DNA from: DATILL01 sp035476575
GTDB lineage: Bacteria > Actinomycetota > Actinomycetes > Mycobacteriales > JACQDL01
Reading direction: 5' to 3'
NCBI GenBank assembly: GCA_035476575.1
Contig: DATILL010000126.1
Coordinates: forward strand, 1 to 7,349
Length of the DNA: 7,349 nucleotides
Shown here one piece after another: positions 1 to 5,416 of the stretch. The stretch's first letter is position 1; every line of letters begins with the position of its first letter. The position numbers and the translations under genes were made by a program. The notes under the pieces are model-generated. The model was not told the DNA's origin and made no database searches. It saw only the letters and a program-made list of their open reading frames with translations.

Positions 1-127
1 GGACGGACCTACGTGCCTCTGCGGCGCGCTGGCCGAGGACCGGCGCAGCGTGTGCCGCAAGTGCCATGCCCGGTCCCGCTGGCAGCGCGGGCACTCGGCG
101 CGGCGCCCTGAGGCGGTGCGGCCGTGA
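1..127 (+). CDS. Zinc-ribbon protein, C-terminal fragment (possibly the RRQRL-motif zinc-binding family)
   Basis: Only the last 41 residues lie in the window; the reading frame is open at the left edge (first complete codon at position 2) and stops with TGA at 125-127. The visible piece has four cysteines in a C-x-C-G ... C-x-x-C arrangement (visible residues 5, 7, 18 and 21), followed by a strongly basic tail rich in Arg. This looks like a zinc ribbon that binds nucleic acid. Small zinc-binding proteins called RRQRL-motif proteins occur at this place, upstream of DUF2637 and FtsK genes, in many AICEs; the N-terminal motif that would prove the family is outside the window, so that name is inference. 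The stop overlaps the GTG start of the next gene (GTGA), which suggests translational coupling. Confidence 0.6.
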   Translation, partial: DGPTCLCGALAEDRRSVCRKCHARSRWQRGHSARRPEAVRP

Positions 128-402
128 TCCGCCCCGACCCCCGGCTCGTGCCGGTCCGCTCCGGCACCCGGCGGCTGCTCCCGCGCCGCGAGTCCGTCGA
201 GCTGCTCGGCGTGGCGCTCCGCCCGGCCGACCACTTCACCCGGCTGTGGCCGTCCAGCCCGGAACGGCCCCGCGACGCAGCGTTCCTGGTGGCGATGCTC
301 CCGGTCCGGCTCGCCGGCCTGCTCGTGCTGTGGGTCACCTCGACCCCGCACCGACTCATCATCACCGCTGCCGCCCTGACGGCGCTGGCTCTCATCCGAT
401 GA
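124..402 (+). CDS. Small membrane protein of the AICE transfer operon, function unknown
   Basis: A 92-residue protein that I do not recognise by family. The GTG start overlaps the preceding stop by 4 nt, and GAGG at 110-113 lies 10 nt upstream as a modest ribosome binding site. The first 50 residues are Arg/Pro-rich and probably cytoplasmic. Residues about 52-73 and 77-91 are hydrophobic and could form one or two membrane segments, although Pro60 and Arg62 interrupt the first. The stop TGA (400-402) overlaps the ATG of the next gene. Position between a zinc-ribbon gene and a DUF2637 gene suggests a role in conjugative transfer or spread, like the small Spd proteins of Streptomyces plasmids, but no sequence motif proves this. 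The tight overlaps on both sides are the main evidence that it is a real gene. Confidence 0.7.
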   Translation: MIRPDPRLVPVRSGTRRLLPRRESVELLGVALRPADHFTRLWPSSPERPRDAAFLVAMLPVRLAGLLVLWVTSTPHRLIITAAALTALALIR

Positions 403-593
403 CCGTCTCGCTGTCCGCCGTCCTGCTGCTCGGCGCGTTCGTGTTCGTGCTGTGGCGGTACGCCGGCCTGCGGCCGTGGCAGGGCGCCGTCTGCGCGCTG
501 TTCGGCTTCTACCTCGCCTCGACCGGCGCCGCCCCCTACATCCGCGACGCCGCCCGCGCCGTCCTGCACTGGCTGGCCGGGGTCCACCTGTGA
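399..593 (+). CDS. 64-residue membrane protein, function unknown
   Basis: A short hydrophobic protein starting at the ATG that overlaps the previous stop (ATGA at 399-402). Residues about 4-19 (hydrophobic, ending in LWRY) and about 26-45 look like two membrane helices joined by a short loop containing RPWQG; the C-terminal part is a short amphipathic helix with Trp and His. No clear Shine-Dalgarno precedes it, so translation probably depends on ribosomes finishing the upstream gene. The frame is open further upstream to 66, but the overlap and the hydrophobic start support 399. I do not recognise a named family. Being located directly before a DUF2637 gene, it may belong to the spread or transfer proteins of the element; this is inference from context only. 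Confidence 0.7.
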   Translation: MTVSLSAVLLLGAFVFVLWRYAGLRPWQGAVCALFGFYLASTGAAPYIRDAARAVLHWLAGVHL

Positions 594-613
594 ACGCCGA
601 AGGAGAGCCCGAC

Positions 614-1408
614 ATGACCGATGCCGCACCGGACCGGGACTGGTGGGTCGTCGCCGGCATGGCCACCGCTGCCGTCTCGGCGGCCGTGGCCAGCTTCGCC
701 GGGCTGCGCGGCCTGGCCGAGGCCGCCGGCTGGCCGGCGCGGCTGGCCTGGCTGCTGCCGGTGACCATCGACGCCTACGCGATCACCTCCGCGCGGGTCT
801 GGCTCGCCGGGTCGGCCGGTACGCCAGGCGCCCGCCAGTTCGCCCGCGCCAACGCCCTCGGCGCGATCACCGCCAGCATCGCCGGCAACGCCGCGTACCA
901 CGCCATCGGGGTCCGGCTGCTCGCGGTGAGCTGGCCAATCGTCGTCCTCGTCGGCGCCGTCCCGGCGGCCGTACTCGGCCTGACCGCGCACCTGCACGCA
1001 CTGCGGTCCCGGACCGGTCCGGGACCGTCCACACCGGACAGTCCCGAGCCCGCGGAGTCCAGGACCGGGGACCGGACCGAGGCCGGACCCGAGTCCCGGA
1101 CCGAGGCCGGACCGGACGGCGGACCGACGCCGGCCCGGACCCGCAACCGCACCCCGACAAGCCGCCGCCCCCGGACCGAGGCCGAGCTGCTCGCCGCCGC
1201 CCGCGCGGCCGACGACCGGCACCGCGCCGAGCATGGCCGACCCATCACCCGCGACGCCCTGCGCGCCGCGCTGCGCATCAGCGGCTCCCGCGCCACCGAG
1301 CTACGCCGTGCCCTCGCCCAGCCACCCGACCCCGACGCCCATCCCGTCATCGAGCCCGACGCGACGCCCGCCGTCGCCGACCGAAAGGAGGCAGTCACCC
1401 GACCATGA
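614..1408 (+). CDS. DUF2637 membrane protein with Arg/Thr/Glu-rich linker and C-terminal helical domain
   Basis: A 264-residue protein. Residues about 11-32, 43-63, 81-98 and 103-125 are hydrophobic and form a four-helix membrane domain, with the PVTIDAYAIT stretch in helix 2 that is typical of DUF2637 proteins found beside FtsK-type genes in actinomycete plasmids and AICEs. Residues about 131-190 form a low-complexity linker with recurring SRT(G/E) units. Residues about 188-236 are predicted helical, resembling a small HTH-like domain (ITRDALRAALRISGSRATEL). Such proteins are thought to help conjugative transfer or spread, but the mechanism is not established. The chosen ATG has AAGGAG at 599-604 with 9-nt spacing. 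An in-frame GTG at 590, overlapping the previous stop, is an alternative start adding eight residues. The end overlaps the next ATG. Confidence 0.85.
   Translation: MTDAAPDRDWWVVAGMATAAVSAAVASFAGLRGLAEAAGWPARLAWLLPVTIDAYAITSARVWLAGSAGTPGARQFARANALGAITASIAGNAAYHAIGVRLLAVSWPIVVLVGAVPAAVLGLTAHLHALRSRTGPGPSTPDSPEPAESRTGDRTEAGPESRTEAGPDGGPTPARTRNRTPTSRRPRTEAELLAAARAADDRHRAEHGRPITRDALRAALRISGSRATELRRALAQPPDPDAHPVIEPDATPAVADRKEAVTRP
1004..1027. repeat. Perfect 24-bp palindrome inside the DUF2637 gene
   Basis: The half-site CGGTCCCGGACC is followed directly by its exact reverse complement. It lies where the membrane domain of the DUF2637 protein gives way to its linker. It opens a 175-bp stretch (1004-1178) with nine GGACCG and two CGGTCC hexamers. 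It may be a protein binding site, but the hexamers also encode the Arg-Thr pairs of the linker, so a purely coding origin is possible. Confidence 0.6.
1072..1186 (+). repeat. Three copies of CCGGACCGAGGCCG in the DUF2637 linker
   Basis: The 14-mer begins at 1072, 1096 and 1171. The first two copies extend to 17 identical bases (adding GAC) and are spaced 24 nt apart, a multiple of three. They encode the repeated R-T-E-A units of the linker. This is either coding low complexity produced by slippage or a set of DNA sites within a gene. Confidence 0.6.
1377..1392 (+). promoter_or_regulatory. Ribosome binding site for the 128-aa gene, identical to the xis site
   Basis: AAAGGAGG at 1384-1391 sits 13 nt before the ATG at 1405. 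The 16-base block CCGACCGAAAGGAGGC around it recurs exactly at 3659-3674 upstream of the excisionase gene. Confidence 0.7.
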
Positions 1409-1791
1409 GCCGCCACCCGCACCGCACCGTCATCGACCTTGAGGAGGTCCGCGCCCACCACCGCACGGCCACCGCCGCCCGCACCCCCGTCGCGCTGTGG
1501 ATCGCCGCCGCCGACGTTCCCGTCCTGCTCGCCGAGATCGACCGCGTGCGCACCCTGCACGCCCTCACCCGAGCCCACTACGCCGACCTGCTCGCCGCCG
1601 CCCGCGCCACCCTCGCCGCCCACCGCGACGGCGAAGCGGACCCGCTGTTCTACCTGCGAGACGAGCTGGCCGCCCGGGGCCAGCTCCCACCTCGGCACCT
1701 GCACGCCCTGGAGCTGCTCGCCCTGGCCGTCACCCTCGACGGTCCCGGCAAGCTGGACGGCTCCGGCACACTCGACGGGGACGGCCGATGA
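1405..1791 (+). CDS. 128-residue helical protein upstream of the FtsK-type gene, function unknown
   Basis: The gene starts at an ATG overlapping the DUF2637 stop (ATGA) and ends overlapping the FtsK-type start (ATGA), with a strong AAAGGAGG upstream. The protein is soluble and mostly alpha-helical. Residues about 35-75 form a long Ala/Leu/Arg-rich helix pair that could be a coiled coil (DVPVLLAEIDRVRTLHALTR region), followed by a DPLFYLRDELAARGQLPP segment and a C-terminal tail with three LDG(P/S/D)G units. Similar small proteins with a conserved YLRDEL-like stretch occur directly before FtsK-type genes in other AICEs as I recall them, but I know no assigned function. It may act as a partner of the translocase or of the transfer complex; that is inference from position. 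Confidence 0.75.
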   Translation: MSRHPHRTVIDLEEVRAHHRTATAARTPVALWIAAADVPVLLAEIDRVRTLHALTRAHYADLLAAARATLAAHRDGEADPLFYLRDELAARGQLPPRHLHALELLALAVTLDGPGKLDGSGTLDGDGR

Positions 1792-3554
1792 GGCGCCGTA
1801 CCGCCCGCCGGCTCCACCGCCGCGACCACCGGTACGAGTCGCCGCTGATGCTCATCGCCGACGACCGCTACCCCGGCGAGACGGTCGAGGCGCTGGCCCG
1901 CTGGGCGTACCGGTACCGCTCCGAGCTTGCCCCGTTCGGCCTGGCCGGTGGCCTGTGGCTGATCGGGCTGTACCTCCATGCCCGGCACCCCGGCGCCTGG
2001 CCGTACCTGCTCGGCCTGACCGTCGCGTTCGCCGCCGTGCAGGTCCGCGGAACCGGGTGGCTCGATCGCGCCATCGAACGTGCCTATGCCGCTGCGGTCA
2101 CCATCGCGGCCGGGGTATGGCTGACCGTCGCCGCTGTCGCTGGTTCGAGCCACCCGCCATTGCCGGCGCTGTTGCTGCTGGGCACCGTGGCGGCCGGGTG
2201 GCCGTGGTGGGTGCACCGGCGGCGTCGCGCCCGGGTCCGGGTCGAACGCACCCTCGCCGCCTGGCCGGACATCGCCGAGGCGGTCGGCCTAGCCGGCTCT
2301 CGGGTGCTCTCCGCGATGGTGGATCTGTGGGGATGGCGCGCACGCATCCGGCTGCGCCGGGGCCAGACCGTCGCCGACGCCCTGACCCGCCTACCCGCTA
2401 TCGAGTCCAGCCTCGGCACCCGCCCGGGCGCCGCCCGCATCGAGGCAGACCCCGACCGCGCCGACCGGTTCGTGCTGCGCATCATGCACGCCGATCCACA
2501 CGCACAGGCGATCCGCTGGCCCGGCCCGCACGCGGTCAGCATCACCGAGCCCGTCGAGCTAGGCCTCTACGAGGACGGCACCCCGGTCCGGATGTTGCTG
2601 CTGCGCCGGCACGCCCTGGCCGGTGGGATCGCCGGCTCCGGCAAGAGCGGCGTGCTGAACGTCATCCTCGGCGCCCTGATCGCATGCCCCGACGTGGTGC
2701 TGTGGGGCATCGACCTCAAGGGCGGCATGGAGCTCCAACCCTGGGCACCGTGCCTGCGCCGGCTGGCCACCACCCCGGCCGACTCCGCCCGGCTGCTCGC
2801 CGACGCGGTGCGCATCCTCGACGCCCGCGCCGCCGCCCTGGCCGCCGACGGCGCCCGTGTGTGGGAACCCACCCCGGACGCCCCCGCGCTGGTGATCGTC
2901 ATTGACGAGTACGCCGAGCTCGCCGAGGAGGCACCCGCCGCCACGGCCGCAGCCGACTCGATCGCCCGCCGTGGCCGGGCCGTCGCCGTGACACTGCTCG
3001 CCGCCACCCAGCGGCCGACCCAACAGGCCATGGGCAAGGGCGCCGTCCGCTCCCAGATGGACGTCCGGATCTGCCTACGGGTCCGCGAACGCAAGGACGT
3101 CGACCTGATCCTCGGTCAGGGCATGCTCACCGCCGGCTGGCACGCCCACACCCTCGACGCCCCCGGCAAGTTCCTGCTCTCCGCACCCGGCCTGGACCAC
3201 CCCCGCCGCGCTCGCGCGTACCTGGTCACCGATGACGACGTGACCGCCACCGTCGCCCGACACGCCCCGCATCGACCCGACCTCGAACCCATCTCGGCGG
3301 AAGCCCTCGCACGCTCCGCCGACCCGCCACCGGGCAACATCGAGCCCGCAGTCGAAACCGACGACCCCGACCTCGCCCTGTGGGCCGCGCTACACGTCGC
3401 ACCGGAGGACGGGCTGTCCGTCACCGACCTCATGCACACCACCGGAATGGGACGCACATGGATCTACAACCGACTCGCCCACCACGCCAGCACCGGCCGC
3501 GTCACCCAGGTCACCCGAGGCCGCTGGCGCTCCACCACCAACCACGAAACGTAA
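1788..3554 (+). CDS. FtsK/SpoIIIE-type conjugative DNA translocase (AICE Tra protein)
   Basis: A 588-residue protein that should move double-stranded DNA into the recipient during mycelial conjugation, working as a hexameric ATP-driven pump at the membrane. Order of parts: a basic N-terminus; hydrophobic segments at about 48-64, 72-86, 101-118 and 126-142; a linker; then the FtsK motor domain. Walker A is GIAGSGKS (residues 280-287, Lys286, Ser287). Walker B is LVIVIDEY (Asp373, Glu374). The motor also shows DLKGGMEL (309-316) and AATQRPT (405-411), both typical of the family. Residues about 525-582 resemble a winged helix (WIYNRLAHHASTGRV) and probably recognise short repeats in the element, as shown for Streptomyces TraB proteins. 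GGGGA at 1777-1781 is 6 nt upstream of the ATG, which overlaps the previous stop. Length and motifs look intact. Confidence 0.95.
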   Translation: MRRRTARRLHRRDHRYESPLMLIADDRYPGETVEALARWAYRYRSELAPFGLAGGLWLIGLYLHARHPGAWPYLLGLTVAFAAVQVRGTGWLDRAIERAYAAAVTIAAGVWLTVAAVAGSSHPPLPALLLLGTVAAGWPWWVHRRRRARVRVERTLAAWPDIAEAVGLAGSRVLSAMVDLWGWRARIRLRRGQTVADALTRLPAIESSLGTRPGAARIEADPDRADRFVLRIMHADPHAQAIRWPGPHAVSITEPVELGLYEDGTPVRMLLLRRHALAGGIAGSGKSGVLNVILGALIACPDVVLWGIDLKGGMELQPWAPCLRRLATTPADSARLLADAVRILDARAAALAADGARVWEPTPDAPALVIVIDEYAELAEEAPAATAAADSIARRGRAVAVTLLAATQRPTQQAMGKGAVRSQMDVRICLRVRERKDVDLILGQGMLTAGWHAHTLDAPGKFLLSAPGLDHPRRARAYLVTDDDVTATVARHAPHRPDLEPISAEALARSADPPPGNIEPAVETDDPDLALWAALHVAPEDGLSVTDLMHTTGMGRTWIYNRLAHHASTGRVTQVTRGRWRSTTNHET

Positions 3555-3561
3555 TCGTCCG

Positions 3562-3640
3562 CGTCCGCGCGGACGTCCGCAGCCTCGCGCGCGCCTGCGC
3601 GCGTAAAGCCGCACGCGGACAACGGACGTCCGCGCGGACG
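3562..3640. repeat. Nested inverted repeat between the FtsK-type gene and xis
   Basis: An 18-bp arm CGTCCGCGCGGACGTCCG (3562-3579) returns as its perfect reverse complement at 3623-3640. Each arm itself contains two overlapping palindromes (CGTCCGCGCGGACG and CGGACGTCCG), built from CGTCCG/CGGACG hexamers; another CGTCCG lies at 3556-3561. The 43-nt centre holds a smaller hairpin. It begins right after the FtsK-type stop. It could be a transfer locus bound by the translocase, an operator for xis-int, an origin remnant or an attenuator. There is no T-run after it, so a classical terminator is not supported. Confidence 0.75.
3586..3603. repeat. 7-bp GC hairpin at the centre of the inverted repeat
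   Basis: CGCGCGC (3586-3592) and GCGCGCG (3597-3603) pair around a GCCT loop. Alternating C and G could also favour unusual helix forms. It sits nearly midway between the two 18-bp arms. Confidence 0.6.
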
Positions 3641-3665
3641 ATCACCCGCAGTCACCAACCGACCG

Positions 3666-3673
3666 AAAGGAGG
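3666..3673 (+). promoter_or_regulatory. Strong ribosome binding site that defines the xis start
   Basis: AAAGGAGG is 8 nt upstream of an ATC codon at 3682, an ideal distance, while no ATG, GTG, TTG or CTG exists anywhere in this reading frame. The site is part of a 16-base block (3659-3674) identical to that at 1377-1392. It is the main reason for placing the xis start at 3682. Confidence 0.65.
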
Positions 3674-3681
3674 CGATCCCG

Positions 3682-3921
3682 ATCACCACCCATCAACCAA
3701 CCTGGAAGGAGACCCACCCCGGCAGCGCGCGACTCGTCTACACCATCCCCGAAGCCGCCGCAGCGCTCCGCATCAGCCGCACCAAGCTCTACGAGCTCCT
3801 CACCGCCGGCCACATCGAGTCCGTCCACATCGGACGCTCCCGCAAGATCCCCGCCGACGCGCTCACCACCTACCTCGAACGACTCCGCATCCCCACACCC
3901 CGACAAGGAGACACCGCATGA
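3682..3921 (+). CDS. xis: Excisionase (HTH_17 / MerR-like DNA-binding protein), apparent AUC start
   Basis: A 79-residue protein if translation begins at ATC 3682. Residues about 20-68 form the small winged-helix domain of AICE and phage excisionases: YTIPEAAAALRISRTKLYEL is the helix-turn-helix, followed by an HIGRSRKIP wing and a final helix. It should bend DNA at the att site and direct the integrase to excise rather than integrate. The frame is open from 3607 and contains no ATG, GTG, TTG or CTG, which is very unusual. The N-terminus fits an ITTHQPTWKE start after AAAGGAGG. The stop TGA (3919-3921) overlaps the integrase ATG at 3918, so the two are translationally coupled. Alternatives are a mutated start codon (ATG to ATC) that silences xis, or a sequencing error. 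Confidence 0.82.
   Translation: MTTHQPTWKETHPGSARLVYTIPEAAAALRISRTKLYELLTAGHIESVHIGRSRKIPADALTTYLERLRIPTPRQGDTA
3905..3910 (+). promoter_or_regulatory. Ribosome binding site of the integrase gene
   Basis: AAGGAG lies 7 nt before the ATG at 3918, inside the last codons of xis. It allows the integrase to be translated even if xis is poorly started. Confidence 0.75.
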
Positions 3922-5066
3922 GTGATGACCGACGCCGCTGGGGAGAGTCCTCCATCGGCAAGGAGAAGGACGGCCGCTGGCACGGCTACGTCTCGATGGG
4001 CACCAAGTCCGGCGGCCGCCGCGACCGCCGCCACGTCGCCGGCCGCACCCGAGCCGACGTCGCCGCCAAGGTGCGGGAGCTGGAGAAGCAACGGGACGCC
4101 GGCATCACCGCCACGTCCGGCACACTCACCGTCGCCGCCTGGCTCGACCACTGGCTCGACAACATCGCCGCCCGCCGCGTCCGGCCGAGGGTCCTAGAGG
4201 GCTACCGAGCGACGGTCCGGCTGCACATCACCCCCACCATCGGGCACCACCGGCTCGCCCGGCTCCAGCCCGAACACGTCGAAGAGCTGCACGCCGCGAT
4301 GTTCGCCAAAGGCCTCTCGCCAGCCACCGTCCTCCGGGCACACCGGGTCCTAGCCCGTGCCCTGCGCGTCGCCGAGCAACGCGGCCGGGTCGCCCGCAAC
4401 GTCGCCACCCTCGTCGATGCCCCCGCCGCTGGCCGGCCTGCTACCGGCGGCGCGCTGACGGTCGAGGAAATCCGCAAGGTACTCACCGCAGCCCTTGACC
4501 GCCGCAACGGCGCACGCTGGGCCATCGCACTCGGCGTCGGTCTCCGCCAGTCCGAGGTTCTCGCGCTGCGCTGGACCGACCTCGACCTCGACACCGGCAC
4601 CCTGTCCGTCAACCGCACCGTCCAGCGAGTCGCAGGCGTCGGTCTGACCTACGACGAGCCGAAGTCCGACCGGTCCCGCCGTCGCATCGCCCTACCCGCC
4701 CCGCTCGTCGACGCACTGCGCGCCCACCGCGCCGCCCAGCACACCGAACGCCTCAAAGCCGGCACGTCATGGGAAGACCACGGCCTCGTGTTCGCCCAAC
4801 CCAACGGCCGCCCGATCGACAAACGCGCCGACTGGCGCGAGTGGCGAACCCTGCTCACCGAAGCCGGAGTCCGCACCGTCCGACTGCACGACGCCCGGCA
4901 CTCCGCCGCCACCACCCTGCTCGCCCTCGGCGTCGACGTCCGCATCGTCGCCGACATGCTCGGCCACTCCCAAACCCGCGTCACCTCCGACACCTACCAA
5001 CACGTCCTGCCCGCCATGGCCCACGACGCCGCCGACCGCATCGGCACCGCCCTCTGGGGCAACTAG
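3918..5066 (+). CDS. int: Tyrosine site-specific recombinase (AICE integrase)
   Basis: A 382-residue integrase that should insert and excise the element at its att site. The N-terminal part (about 1-65, WGESSIGKEKDGRWHGYVS) resembles an arm-type DNA-binding domain. Residues about 70-160 are the SAM-like core-binding domain (LDHWLDNIAARRVRP). The catalytic domain follows, with all expected residues: Arg210 (GLRQSEVLALRW), Lys249 (EPKSDRSRR), His324 and Arg327 (HDARH), His350 (LGHS) and the nucleophile Tyr360 (TYQHV). Length is normal and I see no break, so it looks active. It is coupled to xis by an ATGA overlap. The chromosomal target is not visible: no tRNA gene lies directly downstream, which is where many AICE integrases place their att site. 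Confidence 0.97.
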   Translation: MSDDRRRWGESSIGKEKDGRWHGYVSMGTKSGGRRDRRHVAGRTRADVAAKVRELEKQRDAGITATSGTLTVAAWLDHWLDNIAARRVRPRVLEGYRATVRLHITPTIGHHRLARLQPEHVEELHAAMFAKGLSPATVLRAHRVLARALRVAEQRGRVARNVATLVDAPAAGRPATGGALTVEEIRKVLTAALDRRNGARWAIALGVGLRQSEVLALRWTDLDLDTGTLSVNRTVQRVAGVGLTYDEPKSDRSRRRIALPAPLVDALRAHRAAQHTERLKAGTSWEDHGLVFAQPNGRPIDKRADWREWRTLLTEAGVRTVRLHDARHSAATTLLALGVDVRIVADMLGHSQTRVTSDTYQHVLPAMAHDAADRIGTALWGN

Positions 5067-5101
5067 CCTGGCTCGGGCGTAATGCCTGCAATGATTCTCA
5101 G

Positions 5102-5416
5102 ATGAGTCGAGGGCAGAAAATCGCCGCCTGGAGCACCCCGCTGATCACCGGCGTGATCCTGGTCGGGCTCGGCGTGTACTTCGCCAGGATCGGCCTGGAT
5201 CGAGCGAACAAGGTCGTGACCGTGCTGGGCGGGCTCGGTGGGCTGGCCGGTCTAGGCATCGCCGTGTTGGGCGTGATCTTGGCACGGTCGAGCAGCTCGC
5301 CTGCTACAGCTCAGCCGACGGTAGGTGACGGTAGCCAGATCGTTCAAGGCTTCTCGATCGGCGGGGACAACATCCAGATCGGCAAGGGCCGCGACATCAA
5401 CATCCGCCGTGGCTAG
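5102..5416 (+). CDS. Two-helix membrane protein with C-terminal RHIM-like motif; candidate cell-death effector
   Basis: A 104-residue protein. Residues about 12-30 and 38-60 are hydrophobic; the second is very Gly-rich (GGLGGLAGLG), a glycine-zipper-like pattern that favours tight helix packing or pores. A Ser/Thr/Pro linker (62-74) leads to residues 75-101, GDGSQIVQGFSIGGDNIQIG followed by KGRDINI. The I91-Q92-I93-G94 core with flanking Gly and Asn resembles the RHIM amyloid motif of animal RIP kinases and the RHIM-like bacterial amyloid signalling motifs. The next gene starts with the same motif, as expected for an effector and its NLR activator. Membrane disruption on activation is inferred. 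No clear ribosome binding site precedes the ATG; a 7-codon reading frame overlaps it. The gene overlaps the next by 8 nt. Confidence 0.78.
   Translation: MSRGQKIAAWSTPLITGVILVGLGVYFARIGLDRANKVVTVLGGLGGLAGLGIAVLGVILARSSSSPATAQPTVGDGSQIVQGFSIGGDNIQIGKGRDINIRRG
5334..5382 (+). repeat. Direct repeat copy 1 encoding the amyloid-like motif (effector C-terminus)
   Basis: This 49-bp stretch matches 5446-5494 with one mismatch (G at 5366, C at 5478). Both encode QIVQGFSIGG-x-NIQIG in their own gene, with Asp here and His in the second copy. The offset of 112 nt equals the frame difference between the two genes. Confidence 0.9.

Noticed and set aside
775..1704. Long reverse-strand open frame (309 aa) across the DUF2637 and 128-aa genes
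   Set aside because: Its translation is low-complexity Ala/Arg/Gly without domains and lies opposite well-supported overlapping genes; GC-rich third positions keep antisense frames open.
2141..2150. TGGTTCGAGC, resembling a tRNA T-loop and hence a possible att core
   Set aside because: It lies inside the membrane domain of the FtsK-type gene, with no acceptor stem or other tRNA arms around it.
1439..2905. 488-aa + strand frame overlapping the 128-aa and FtsK-type genes
   Set aside because: Pro/Arg-rich nonsense translation in another frame than the translocase, which has intact catalytic motifs.
3562..3640. Inverted repeat read as a CRISPR array or a rho-independent terminator
   Set aside because: There are only two arms in opposite orientation with no spaced direct repeats, and no T-run follows; it fits a binding site or structured element better.
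5067..5101. A -35/-10 promoter for the effector gene
   Set aside because: The gap contains AT-richer patches such as TAATGC, but no convincing paired hexamers; I cannot support a promoter call.
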